Part shown: piece by piece, positions 1 to 6,529 of the stretch | How positions within the stretch are numbered: the first letter of the stretch is position 1 | Layout of the letters: each line of letters starts with the position of its first letter | Source of the DNA: Dunaliella salina | Lineage: Eukaryota; Chlorophyta; Chlorophyceae; Chlamydomonadales; Dunaliellaceae | Direction: 5' to 3' | Assembly (NCBI GenBank): GCA_002284615.2 | Contig: MU069568.1 | Coordinates: forward strand, 233,308 to 246,977 | Length of the DNA stretch: 13,670 nucleotides | Translations under genes and position numbers: made by a program | Notes under the pieces: model-generated | The model's input: only the letters and a program-made list of their open reading frames with translations | Told to the model about the DNA's origin: nothing | Database searches by the model: none

Positions 1-37
<37 letters not shown>
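1..37. repeat. (TA)n microsatellite at the window edge
   Basis: An uninterrupted TA dinucleotide run of about 18 units opens the window and decays into AT-rich sequence. With the CA run at the other end it suggests that the window was cut at simple repeats that assemblies often cannot cross. Confidence 0.97.
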
Positions 38-40
<3 letters not shown>

Positions 41-1000
41 AATTTTATCTAATCCAATTTAATGTAAGTATGGTCATGCTGCTGAGCCATAGTTATTGCA
101 CAGCATCTGCTAACTTTTAACTGCATTCTACACAGTGATTCCTGCCATGTTTGACAATATAAATGGTGGACTTGCAGAAACGAAAACCAGCACTGGAATC
201 AAATCAGCATGTGAGCAGATAAACATGTTTCCCACTGTCCATGGAACGCACCAGATCCTCTTGTATGCTCAAAGGATGATTTAATCTGTGTTGCATTTGT
301 GGCATTGGTAAATGTGTAGGAGTGTGCCAATGATGAATCCGTCTCTGTGCATGCAGATGCGGGTCGAAGGGATATCGGCAAGAGCGAAACTTGGGGTGCA
401 AAGGATGCAGAGGGGAAAGGAAGGGCAGTCACATGCTTGACATGCGGACACAGATGGGAGGCTGACATGTGCTGACAAGTGCTGACTACAATCCTGCAGG
501 CAGAATCGGCTGTATCCTTGAAAGTGTGCTTTTTTCTTGCTAACTTGTATATGAACATGGTGACTTACTAACTTCTAACTATATTGGTGAATTCACATGA
601 TCTTGCAGACAGCCATGTAACTGTATTGGTGACTGTTTCAATCAACGCTTCTTCCCCGTTCCCTGATGGCTTGAACCTTTGACTTCGCAACTTGTTCCGT
701 GGTCACCTTGTGTTTCAGTTTGTCCTCCTTAACCTTTTTTTGTTTGTGGATATGCTTCCTTGGGTGCGCGTATGTGTAATTACTCAATTTGATATTTCTA
801 AGCTTAGGATGGGTTCAAGCTGTTGCTGCCAGCAATTCTCTCTCCATTTTGTTTTGCGTTTTCAGCGTTTGCATTGTCATTTTATGAGTCCTAGTAAGAA
901 AAGAGTTGCTGTGTGCGATTCTACTTCCCTTTCTTTCTACATCCTGCCTTATTTGTTAGCTTCTTTTGCAGGTCTTTCAAGCCAGAGTGACTCAAGCCTT
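38..1000. other. Non-coding stretch, no gene recognised
   Basis: No supported gene is seen in about 960 bases. The longest open frames (a minus-strand 119-codon frame at 199-558 and a plus-strand 111-codon frame at 692-1027) lack recognisable domains. The first is rich in His, Ser and Thr, and the second is a Phe/Leu/Ser/Cys-rich translation of T-rich DNA. The T-rich stretch from about 690 runs directly into the TTACA tandem tract and could be a retroelement 3' untranslated region, but nothing in it matches the other LINE ends in this window. Confidence 0.5.
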
Positions 1001-1020
1001 TTACATTACATTACATTACA
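1001..1020 (+). repeat. (TTACA)4 short tandem repeat
   Basis: Four perfect TTACA units follow a TTTT-rich stretch and are followed by AGTGTAAT. LINE copies elsewhere in the window end in short TGTAACCTTACC-type tandem tails, so this may be the 3' tail of another LINE lying upstream. No coding remnant confirms that. Confidence 0.85.
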
Positions 1021-1193
1021 AGTGTAATAGAATGCAGTGTAATTGATAAGGCTTATTTGATGTAGGCAGAGTTCCCTCTACCTTTTTGTAGTCTTCCTTT
1101 TTCCTTTTCACTCTAGCCGTCAATGACAAAAAAAGACGCCATTGGAAAAAGAGGTCAGTTCAAAATCCGATTCTGGGCTGACAGGTCCAACCA

Positions 1194-1209
1194 TTATGAA
1201 CAAGGTTTA
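1194..1209. repeat. Left target-site duplication of the antisense LINE insert
   Basis: The 16-bp word TTATGAACAAGGTTTA recurs at 1544-1560 with one extra G (TTATGAACAAGGGTTTA). The two copies flank exactly the stretch that matches a LINE 3' end, as expected for a target-site duplication made by target-primed reverse transcription. Confidence 0.85.
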
Positions 1210-1543
1210 GATTTACATTTGGGGACCTTCAGCCAGATTGTTCGACTGATCAGCCTGTGACTGGTCCTCGCCAGCCAACATAATATCCATAAGCTCAGAA
1301 ATAAACAAATAAAGCTTGTTGTTGTGTTGCAAGAGGAAATCCTGCACACCCTGGACACTAACTTGCTGTAAATAAGGTTGTTCCATTGAAAAAACACCTG
1401 AGAAGCAGTTGAACAGGTAAGCATACTTTCTCCTCAAATCACAAACAGCTGCGTTTCTGCACGTCAAAAGGGCATGGACTTCATCCTGAATCTCAGCACT
1501 AGAGCAGCAATCACACACGAGAGAGGTTCGAGAATCCCAAGCC
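1210..1543 (-). mobile_element. 5'-truncated LINE insertion (LINE-1 family 3' end), antisense
   Basis: Read on the minus strand, this 334-bp insert begins inside the LINE C-terminal domain. It contains a CX2CX9HX4C zinc knuckle (CDCC, then IQDEVHALLTC), runs through a conserved LRRKYAYLFNCF block, and ends in the family's 3' end, TGTAAATC. Its last 80-90 bases match 9471-9552 of the plus-strand LINE closely, including TTATGTTGGCTGG and GACCAGTCACAGGCTGAT, and its protein matches the one at about 7590-7880. It is flanked by a 16/17-bp duplication. The reading frame is open across the whole insert (minus strand, closing at 1213), so this copy is less decayed than the LINE-1 copy at 6530-7887. 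It is dead on arrival, because it lacks the RT. Confidence 0.9.
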
Positions 1544-1560
1544 TTATGAACAAGGGTTTA
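1544..1560. repeat. Right target-site duplication of the antisense LINE insert
   Basis: This is the partner of 1194-1209, differing by one inserted G in the GG/GGG run. Confidence 0.85.
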
Positions 1561-1660
1561 CAAGTGGTGGCATACAGCCTAATCTTTTTTGCCTGGACTG
1601 GTCTGGTTACAGGCCTCTGTGTTTCCGCTCGGCTGCTCTTGCAGGCACTAAAAGACAATT
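1561..1660 (+). mobile_element. Fragment of a LINE 3' untranslated region (copy-3 family)
   Basis: Bases 1599-1646 align without gaps to 9306-9353, the 3' untranslated region of LINE copy 3, with 42 of 48 identical by eye. The shared core includes TGGTCTGGTTACAGGCCTCT. The sequence interrupted by the antisense insert at 1210-1543 is therefore probably a plus-strand LINE remnant too. Its TGTAACCTTACC tail is not present; the match fades after GCAGGC into ACTAAAAGAC. No coding part is recognisable upstream of 1194. Confidence 0.75.
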
Positions 1661-1666
1661 TTTTTG

Positions 1667-1857
1667 GTACTGTACCATTACTATGTTAAGAAACTGCGTA
1701 CCTGGGCGCTGAGCCAGGCAGGTACGGTAGTAGGAACTGGAACTCTAGCGCTTTAGAAACCCGATTAGTGTGGGTACCAAAATGTATGAATAAAAGTATT
1801 ACGTTTTTGGAACGCACGTACCTTGCGTACTTCGCAAACCACGCGTACTGCGCGTAC
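1667..1857. other. Cluster of GTAC / GCGTAC palindromes
   Basis: Nine GTAC tetramers occur in 191 bases (starting at 1667, 1672, 1698, 1722, 1774, 1818, 1827, 1845 and 1854). Less than one is expected by chance. Several lie in the wider words GCGTACC, CACGTACC and CGCGTACTGCGCGTACC. No coding frame explains them. No function can be assigned. Confidence 0.6.
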
Positions 1858-2092
1858 CAGATGTAACGACGCAGGTCGTAATAAAATCAGAAAAAAATAT
1901 CAGCGTTCATCCACGATTCATTGAAACATTCTCAAATTGAAACCGACTCCGATCAAAATTTTGAAAATCTCCTTTTGCAATTTGGAAAATTTTTATGAAT
2001 CTTGACCTAGGATAACATCTCAGTTGTAGCAGGAGGGAGGAGAAACTTTTCTCGTGAAAGGCGCGTGTAAATTTTGCGCTGGACCCCTCTGA
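1858..2092. other. AT-rich non-coding stretch before the first poly-C tract
   Basis: No gene is seen. The stretch has many AAAATTTT-like words (1955-2000), then TTGTAG (2023) and AAATTTTGC (2069) before the poly-C run. The same two words occur in the same order at about 2706-2722 near the second poly-C tract, so both areas may belong to one diverged dispersed repeat. Confidence 0.4.
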
Positions 2093-2110
2093 CCCCCCCC
2101 CCCCCCCCCC
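2093..2110. repeat. Poly-C tract, about 18 C
   Basis: A homopolymer of about 18 C is preceded by GACCCCTCTGA and followed by AAACCCCCTTCC. Homopolymer length is error-prone in assemblies. The G-rich strand could form quadruplex-like structure. Confidence 0.95.
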
Positions 2111-2133
2111 AAACCCCCTTCCAGTGCCCCTAC

Positions 2134-2426
2134 CCAAACAATAAGGGTATCAATCTGCTCCTCTTTCAAGTAGCTATCAACCTGCATTCTCAGTGTAATG
2201 AAATATTGAGTTGCAGCAAAGCTATGGGGCAAAGCTATGAGGAGCAGACGCCCATGCATACCAGCACTGCCAGGTACCCACAACTTGCTTGCAAGTCCAC
2301 AAACTGCTCACCTGACTTCGCCATGCAATAATACATAGTACCTCAAGATTATCCTGGGAGTTGGGATTGGTTTGCTGCATGATTGCCTCAACACCCCTTG
2401 CTGCTCGGTCCCTTGCAGGCTTGACA
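2134..2426 (-). pseudogene. Two exon-like pieces of an unidentified minus-strand gene
   Basis: Minus-strand 2426-2342 reads as a hydrophilic peptide with the core RAARGVEAIMQQTNPNSQ and ends at GAG before GTACTATG, a plausible donor. Minus-strand 2181-2134 reads VDSYLKEEQIDTLIVW, entered from ATGCAG (acceptor) and left at TGG before GTAGGG (donor). Both junctions are phase 0, so the pieces join in frame across a 160-nt intron (2182-2341). I do not recognise the protein. The pieces lie between two poly-C tracts in similar surroundings, so they could be a gene fragment carried within a repeat rather than a resident gene. No further exons are seen on either side. A chance open frame remains possible. 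Confidence 0.3.
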
Positions 2427-2530
2427 CTGACCCAATTTGCAAAAAGAGGGTGCCATTTGACAGCTCTCAAGCTCAGGAATCCAACGATGTATTCAAAATT
2501 CCTTAGAAGTGGCTCAGAAAAATTCTATGA

Positions 2531-2558
2531 GGGGGGTCCCAAAAAGTCGAGACCCCCC
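2531..2558. repeat. GGGGGGTC / GACCCCCC hairpin
   Basis: GGGGGGTC (2531-2538) is the exact reverse complement of GACCCCCC (2551-2558), with a 12-base loop. It sits just before the second poly-C tract. Confidence 0.8.
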
Positions 2559-2562
2559 TGAA

Positions 2563-2578
2563 CCCCCCCCCCCCCCCC
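2563..2578. repeat. Poly-C tract, about 16 C
   Basis: A homopolymer of about 16 C is preceded by GACCCCCCTGAA and followed by GACCCCCTCCG. The surroundings closely resemble those of the tract at 2093-2110. Confidence 0.95.
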
Positions 2579-2587
2579 GACCCCCTC

Positions 2588-2614
2588 CGATTGGACTCAT
2601 ACATATACCAATCG
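2588..2614. repeat. Small inverted repeat CGATTGG / CCAATCG
   Basis: A 7-bp perfect stem (2588-2594 with 2608-2614) encloses a 13-base loop. It lies between the second poly-C tract and a GAGCTCAGGATTCC word that recurs in diverged form (AGCTCAGGAATCC) at about 2469. Confidence 0.7.
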
Positions 2615-2734
2615 ATAGCTCCTGAGCTCAGGATTCCGAATATATAATTTTTAAACGGATTGACACGTGCCGTCCAAAAGTTACACGAAATCTTCCCTCT
2701 TGGTTGTAGTGTTAAATTTTGCAAAGGACGACAT

Positions 2735-3015
2735 GATCATTCATGATTCATGATCAATCATGAAGTCAGCGTTTGGGGACCGAGCAAAAGCTTGCAATGG
2801 CTGGAACAGATCAACAAACAGGTCCTTATACTTCCTGCGCAGCTTAAACACCTCCATGCATTTGCAATAGAAGAGAGCGTGTTTCTTGTCTTCAACTTCA
2901 TCGCACTCACAGTAAAGTAAAAAGGAAAAGTCAACGCTGGACAACCAACATGCATTAGGGAAGGAACCAACAGTCCGCGCTGGCACTAGCCATGAGTCCC
3001 ACCTACGGAGGCTAG
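2735..3015 (-). mobile_element. Antisense LINE C-terminal fragment, decayed
   Basis: Minus-strand translation (frame ending at the stop near 2741) gives a decayed zinc knuckle, CECDEVEDKKHALFYC, followed by FKLRRKYKDLF. This is the same arrangement as the LINE C-termini at 7665-7780, 8210-8310 and 9066-9160. The first half of the knuckle is worn: spacing between the first cysteines is CxC, and only seven residues separate the second Cys from the His. The frame ends soon after a block not shared with the other copies, so this is a different LINE subfamily. Its 5' truncation point lies close to where the plus-strand LINE-1 becomes recognisable (about 3037), so the two are nearly head to head. 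No target-site duplication was found. Confidence 0.75.
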
Positions 3016-3036
3016 CTATGAGCAGCCCAGCTATTG

Positions 3037-3659
3037 TGGGTCTGGCGGGAGCCGGATGCAGTTGCTGTGCCTTCTGAGGAGGAGATGCAAGTGCTGGTGG
3101 CCTGGGCAAGCTTCTCCTGCGTGGTTGCTCCTTTTATCAAATATGCTGCTGTGGCGCGCCCGCGGGTTGATGGCCGGGGCACTGAGCTGGTAATTGTGCT
3201 GGTGCCATACATGCCCAGCTTTTCAAGCTGTGTTCTCTGACAAGGCTGGCATCCCTGCATGTTGGAAGAAGGCCAAGCTGACCCTCCGCTCCAGGCCCCC
3301 CCCCCCTGAACCAAACAGCTACTGCATGCTGGCTGTGAGTGGCACAGTGTACCAATTGTATGCTAATGTGATGCGTTCTCTTATCAAATATTGGTGCGTG
3401 GTTTCCAACAAGATTCCAGACTCACAATTTTGATTTTTATCCTGGAAGGAACACCTCCAGCCCATCAACATTTCAAGGCACCTACAGCATGACATACGCA
3501 CGATCAAGCATAGGAGATCTAGCCGGCTACACACTGCATTCATTGACTTCAAGCCAGCCTGGGACACCATACCTAGGAAGGTACTCTGGCAGCACCTGCA
3601 GCGCACATGCATGCCCACTCCTTTCTTGCCCATCATTACAAACACGTACGATGCAGATG
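3037..3659 (+). pseudogene. Reverse transcriptase, N-terminal part (LINE-1)
   Basis: LINE RT signatures appear in order. EPDAVAVPSEEEMQ is near 3045. KAGIPACWKKAKLTL at about 3240 is the conserved 'iP..Wk.akl' block. YCMLAVSGTVYQLYANV lies at about 3315-3370, then NKIPDSQF. Palm motif A is FIDFKPAWDTIPRKVLW at about 3535-3590, with the first catalytic Asp in FIDF. The piece ends at NTYDAD near 3655. An RT of this kind copies element RNA at a nicked target. At least two frame changes and a stop after DSQF show it is dead. The usual block around the first palm strand near 3115 appears deleted. The expected next motif is absent here and appears at 6530, after the inserted element. Confidence 0.88.
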
Positions 3660-3719
3660 ATCTTCACTAGCCCTTCCAACTGACATCCATAATCATTCCC
3701 TTCCCTTCAAAAATGGGCT

Positions 3720-4574
3720 TTGGTAACCCAAGAAAAACTGGCCTTCCCACTAGACCACAACCCACAATACCATAATTATTGGAGTGCGGACTCCCGAGGC
3801 ACTCTTTTTGGTGCCATGCATAATGCCTTCTCATCCAAATTCTCAGGCTTCTCAGTCTGCCATCCCATTTATGAGGAGGGAATCACGACCCAAGCTTTGC
3901 AACATGCCATTTACTCTGCCATTCTCAACACAGAGGCCACTGCTACATTCATGTTCCTTCCGGCTTGGAATAAGAACATGATAACCAACCCCTACTCCAA
4001 ACTTTTCACTGCCTACCCCCACCTCTGTTACGAACTTGGAACCATACCTCGCGAAAAATATAGTTACAGTGCCCCTCAATCCTGCCCTAATCAAGAGATA
4101 CCTATCCCTAAGCATACCTGGGACCTTCGCATCTTTGCTGTTTGGAACACTGTAGCTCAAATCCATCTTATTAACCATAATAAAGACTGGCTACAGGGCC
4201 TGAAAGGAGATTTGAAAGAAGCTACAGAGTGGAAGCTCAAGAGTGTTAGCAGCCACCCTGTCCTAAATCCCATGCATGCTCACATGCCAGGTTTCAATAA
4301 AATGGAACGCCCCCAATTTGACAAACAACATGCCTCCAAGCAGCCCAGAAATTCACACACGAGTATCCAAGGTACAGACTTGGTGCCCAGCCAATCCAGT
4401 GCTATTCTAACTCTCAAAGTTGCTGATTGGAGAACGTGGGCATACACAGATGGCAGCTGCCTTGTCCATAACGGTAAGCAAGAAATTGGAGCAGGCGTCT
4501 ACTGCCCGTCCACTGACAACAAGAACTTTGTAGAACCAACTGGTGCCGGGATTACTAAAACCATCACTTGCTGA
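3720..4574 (+). pseudogene. PCIF1-like N6-adenine methyltransferase segment fused to the RNase H N-terminus
   Basis: One open frame of 284 codons has two parts. Residues about 10-180 show YWSADSRGTLFGA, then FSGFSVCHPIYEEG (3846-3880), then ATFMFLPAW (about 3940-3966). This order matches the catalytic core of PCIF1-type adenine-N6 methyltransferases: a NPP(F/Y) motif after a short strand, then a hydrophobic strand ending in a P-x-W. Here the NPPY position reads HPIY, so catalysis is probably lost. Residues about 236-284 begin RNase H: WAYTDGS, with the first catalytic Asp at 4450-4452, then GAGVYCP. The frame ends after ITKTITC through a one-base slip just before the second catalytic residue. 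The methyltransferase call rests on motif pattern only. What such a domain does in a retroelement is unknown. The true start is upstream, as in-frame sequence continues before 3720. Confidence 0.6.
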
Positions 4575-4862
4575 ATTGGCAGCAATTGCTGCTGCTATCA
4601 TCAAATACGTAAACAGCTTCTCTATCTTGAAAGACATCTGAGGCATATCCAACAAGACGTCCTTAACATGATTTCAACGCTCATTAGAGACTTCCATACC
4701 AAAATTCGAATTTACAAGGTGAAGTCCCATGCTGGCATCGCTGGAAATGAATGTGCAGATGCCATTGCAAAGCATCAGGCAAAGCAAGCCCATAACTGTG
4801 TGGCAGTCACCGAGATCCCTGGTGCAGGTCCTGGTGGAAATCCATTTACAAATATTTTGTAG
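4555..4862 (+). pseudogene. RNase H, C-terminal part (frameshifted)
   Basis: The frame after the slip at about 4560 reads LAELAAIAAAI, carrying the second catalytic residue, Glu at 4573-4575. A further slip separates it from HIQQDVLNMISTL. The next stretch (4718-4780) reads YKVKSHAGIAGNECADAIAKH, with the RNase H signature His and the final Asp. RNase H removes the RNA strand of the RNA:DNA hybrid during retroelement copying. At least two frameshifts make this copy non-functional. The frame closes at 4862, after a conserved-looking GAGPGGNPF linker. Confidence 0.85.
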
Positions 4863-4900
4863 TCAGGTTTACAGGGGAACATAACCATCAGCTAGAAAGT

Positions 4901-5683
4901 TTGGCTGCTCGGTGTACAAATATGTTCTGGTTAGCCAAGGAAGAAAGAGTACATGCTGCAGGCACATCTATGGGTCCACCACCTGCCTACAAGCTCACCT
5001 ATTTCCCCAACCTTCAAGATGCCCTCAAATCCCACATGCATTCTAAACACAAGCTTAGATATGCCAATGCCAAAACAGGCTACTTCTTACTATCAAAACT
5101 TATAACCGCAAGTAGATAAAGAAAAATCAGCAATGCCTTCAGAAATACGCCCAACATTTCTGTACCCATGAAGCGTACCATCCTGCAGTACCGCACAGGC
5201 ACCCTCTACAACCAAAAACATGTAGTACGTTTTAAAAGGTCAACTGATCCATCTTGCCCCCTCCCAGGCTGCCATCATTTGGACAGCGCACTACACATGC
5301 TCTCAGGCTGCCAAAACCATATCGTTTCCAACATGAAAACTGAACGCCATAACATTGCAGGCAGAATGATTACAAAAGCCCTCAGCAAATGCCCTGCAGG
5401 GGCAGGCCTGGTCTACACAGACATAGGAAGTGATTTTAATCTTGCTCAACACAACCTCCAACTCCCTACACATGCCTCAAACAGAACTTTACATGCTTAC
5501 TTCTTCCCTCGTAACCTTCTAGAGAGGAAGAAACTCAACTCCAGTCGATCAGATGCTGTTTTGATCACCCCTTTTAATGCCAAACATACTTCTTACGATG
5601 TTTATCGGATAAACTTTATCCTACCCATTCCCATCACGCTTTGCGCAGCTCCTCACGGAGGACCACCACAACTAGCCACATGA
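4901..5683 (+). pseudogene. Retroelement linker, CCHC knuckle and first half of the RLE endonuclease
   Basis: A frame from about 4901 to 5119 reads FPNLQDALKSHMHSKHKLRYANAKTGY and stops at TAG/TAA near 5117. A second frame, open from about 5126 to 5683, carries YRTGTLYNQKHVVRFK, then the zinc knuckle CPLPGCHHLDSALHMLSGC (5255-5311, CX4CX7HX4C), then SSRSDAVLITP at 5543-5572, whose Asp (5552-5554) is the expected first metal-binding acid of a PD-(D/E)xK nuclease. A CCHC knuckle directly before such a nuclease is the layout of restriction-like endonuclease LINEs (R2, CRE, NeSL, Dualen groups). The frame is lost near 5660-5683, before the ExK motif, which continues in another frame. Confidence 0.8.
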
Positions 5684-5883
5684 GGCAACCCCATGAACTT
5701 CGTGCAAATGAACGCCATGTGCACCTAATAGAAATCAAGTTCTGTGAAGACACAAGGCCAGAGCATCAGTTGAACGCGGCAAAGCAACAGCATGCAGACC
5801 TTTGTACACTTATAGACGCTAAAGCTGTTACAATTCACCCTATTCTCCTGGGTGTAGGTGGAACTATTTACACTGAGCGTACC
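5641..5883 (+). pseudogene. RLE (PD-(D/E)xK) endonuclease, second half
   Basis: In the shifted frame, RHVHLIEIKFCEDTRP carries the E-x-K pair (Glu at 5731-5733, Lys at 5737-5739) that completes the nuclease active site with the Asp at 5552-5554. QLNAAKQQHADL and ILLGVGGTIYTERT follow. Such nucleases nick the target to prime reverse transcription. The element's frame is broken at 5883 by the reversed mini-insert and resumes with LKQFKQLGLDHQ after 6205. All expected catalytic residues are present, but in two frames. Confidence 0.8.
5875..5883. repeat. 9-bp target-site duplication, left (GAGCGTACC)
   Basis: GAGCGTACC here and at 6197-6205 bracket the reversed element copy. Removing one duplicate and the insert restores a continuous element frame from YTERT to LKQFKQL, which supports a true target duplication. 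Confidence 0.88.
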
Positions 5884-6196
5884 GAAAAGATAAAGAAAAA
5901 CTACGTAGGCAGAGAAACTCTCCTTACATCAATTAAGGAAAAGGTGACACATTGGCTCAAAAAAAGAGCCGTGTGCCCCCTTCACCACAAGGTATGAAAA
6001 AGAGAATGCTAATGTGGGTCTGGAGGGTTACTAGAAGCACCTGGCTCTAGAGCCTGGCTGTGGGAAGTATTCTTGTTTTCAATAGTGCGGCGGTTGGTGA
6101 CTAGTTTGTGGGCATATTGAACAGAATGGGCATGAAGTTGTTGAGCAAGCTTTGTGGCACGCTGGTGATCCAATCCTAGAGTGTGATCCAATCCTA
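5884..6196 (-). mobile_element. Reversed, 5'-truncated copy of the RLE element's 3' end
   Basis: On the minus strand this 313-bp piece encodes LGLDHQRATKLAQQLHAHSV through SSNPPDPH and a TAG stop (down to 6009), followed by the 3' untranslated region ending ...CGTAGTTTTTCTTTATCTTTTC at 5884. It is the reverse complement of 6226-6529, with scattered differences, so the two form a 300-bp inverted repeat around a spacer of about 50 bases. It is flanked by the 9-bp duplication GAGCGTACC. At its 5' junction a 16-bp word (TGATCCAATCCTAGAG) occurs twice in a row (6166-6181 and 6184-6199). Confidence 0.88.
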
Positions 6197-6205
6197 GAGC
6201 GTACC
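6197..6205. repeat. 9-bp target-site duplication, right (GAGCGTACC)
   Basis: This is the partner of 5875-5883. Confidence 0.88.
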
Positions 6206-6529
6206 CTGAAGCAATTCAAACAATTAGGATTGGATCACCAGCGTGCCATGAAGCTTGCTAAACAATTTCATGCCGACAAACTGTTCTGTTCTTCTGTTCA
6301 ACATGCCCACAAACATGTTTCCACACGTTGCGCAATCGAAAACAAGAGTACTTCCCACAGCCAGGTTCTAGAGCCAGGTGCTTCTAGTAACCCTCCAGAT
6401 CCCCATAGTATGTCGTCTCTTTGCTTGTGTGGAGGGGGCATACGGCTCTTCATGAGCCAATGTGTCTCCACTTCCTTAATTGATGTTGGGAGAATCTCTC
6501 TGCCTACGCAGTTTTTCTTCTCTTTCCTT
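6206..6529 (+). pseudogene. C-terminal tail and 3' untranslated region of the RLE element
   Basis: The tail reads LKQFKQLGLDHQRAMKLAKQ, then AHKHVSTRCAIENKSTSHSQ and SSNPPDPH (near 6402). In the reversed copy NPPDPH is followed by a TAG stop. Here a one-base loss (CATAG in place of CATTAG) removes that stop, and the frame reads on through the untranslated region into the LINE-1 RT, making a chimeric frame that ends at 6679. The function of this C-terminal domain is unknown to me. Confidence 0.8.

Larger units (their letters stand above)
3660..6529 (+). mobile_element. Inserted retroelement with methyltransferase-like, RNase H and RLE domains
   Basis: This block splits the LINE-1 RT between YDAD and KDGEE, so it is a later insertion. 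On the plus strand it encodes a PCIF1-like methyltransferase segment (3720-4250), RNase H (4426-4790), a CCHC knuckle (5255-5311) and a PD-(D/E)xK endonuclease (5535-5860). The shared C-terminal tail, ending in SSNPPDPH, is at about 6206-6410. Its 3' end is AGTTTTTCTTCTCTTTCCTTTT at about 6529; a reversed copy of the same end starts at 5884. No RT is visible inside, so the element is 5'-truncated or is a partner of an RT-bearing element. No target duplication is evident; the left junction may have lost bases. The RNase H plus RLE combination recalls Dualen/RandI-type LINEs of green algae, but family placement is inference. Confidence 0.75.

Noticed and set aside
199..558. Minus-strand 119-codon frame
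   Set aside because: No domain, no codon bias, no splice or promoter context.
692..1027. Plus-strand 111-codon frame
   Set aside because: Hydrophobic translation of T-rich DNA that runs into the TTACA repeat; consistent with an untranslated region.
5881..5997. Plus-strand reading of KKNYVGRETLLTSIKEKVTHW after the nuclease
   Set aside because: It is the antisense of the reversed copy's 3' untranslated region, not part of the nuclease protein.
5884..6529. Terminal inverted repeats of a DNA transposon
   Set aside because: The arms both carry a LINE-type C-terminus and 3' untranslated region, and the left arm alone is bracketed by a 9-bp duplication. A reversed retro-insertion explains them fully.
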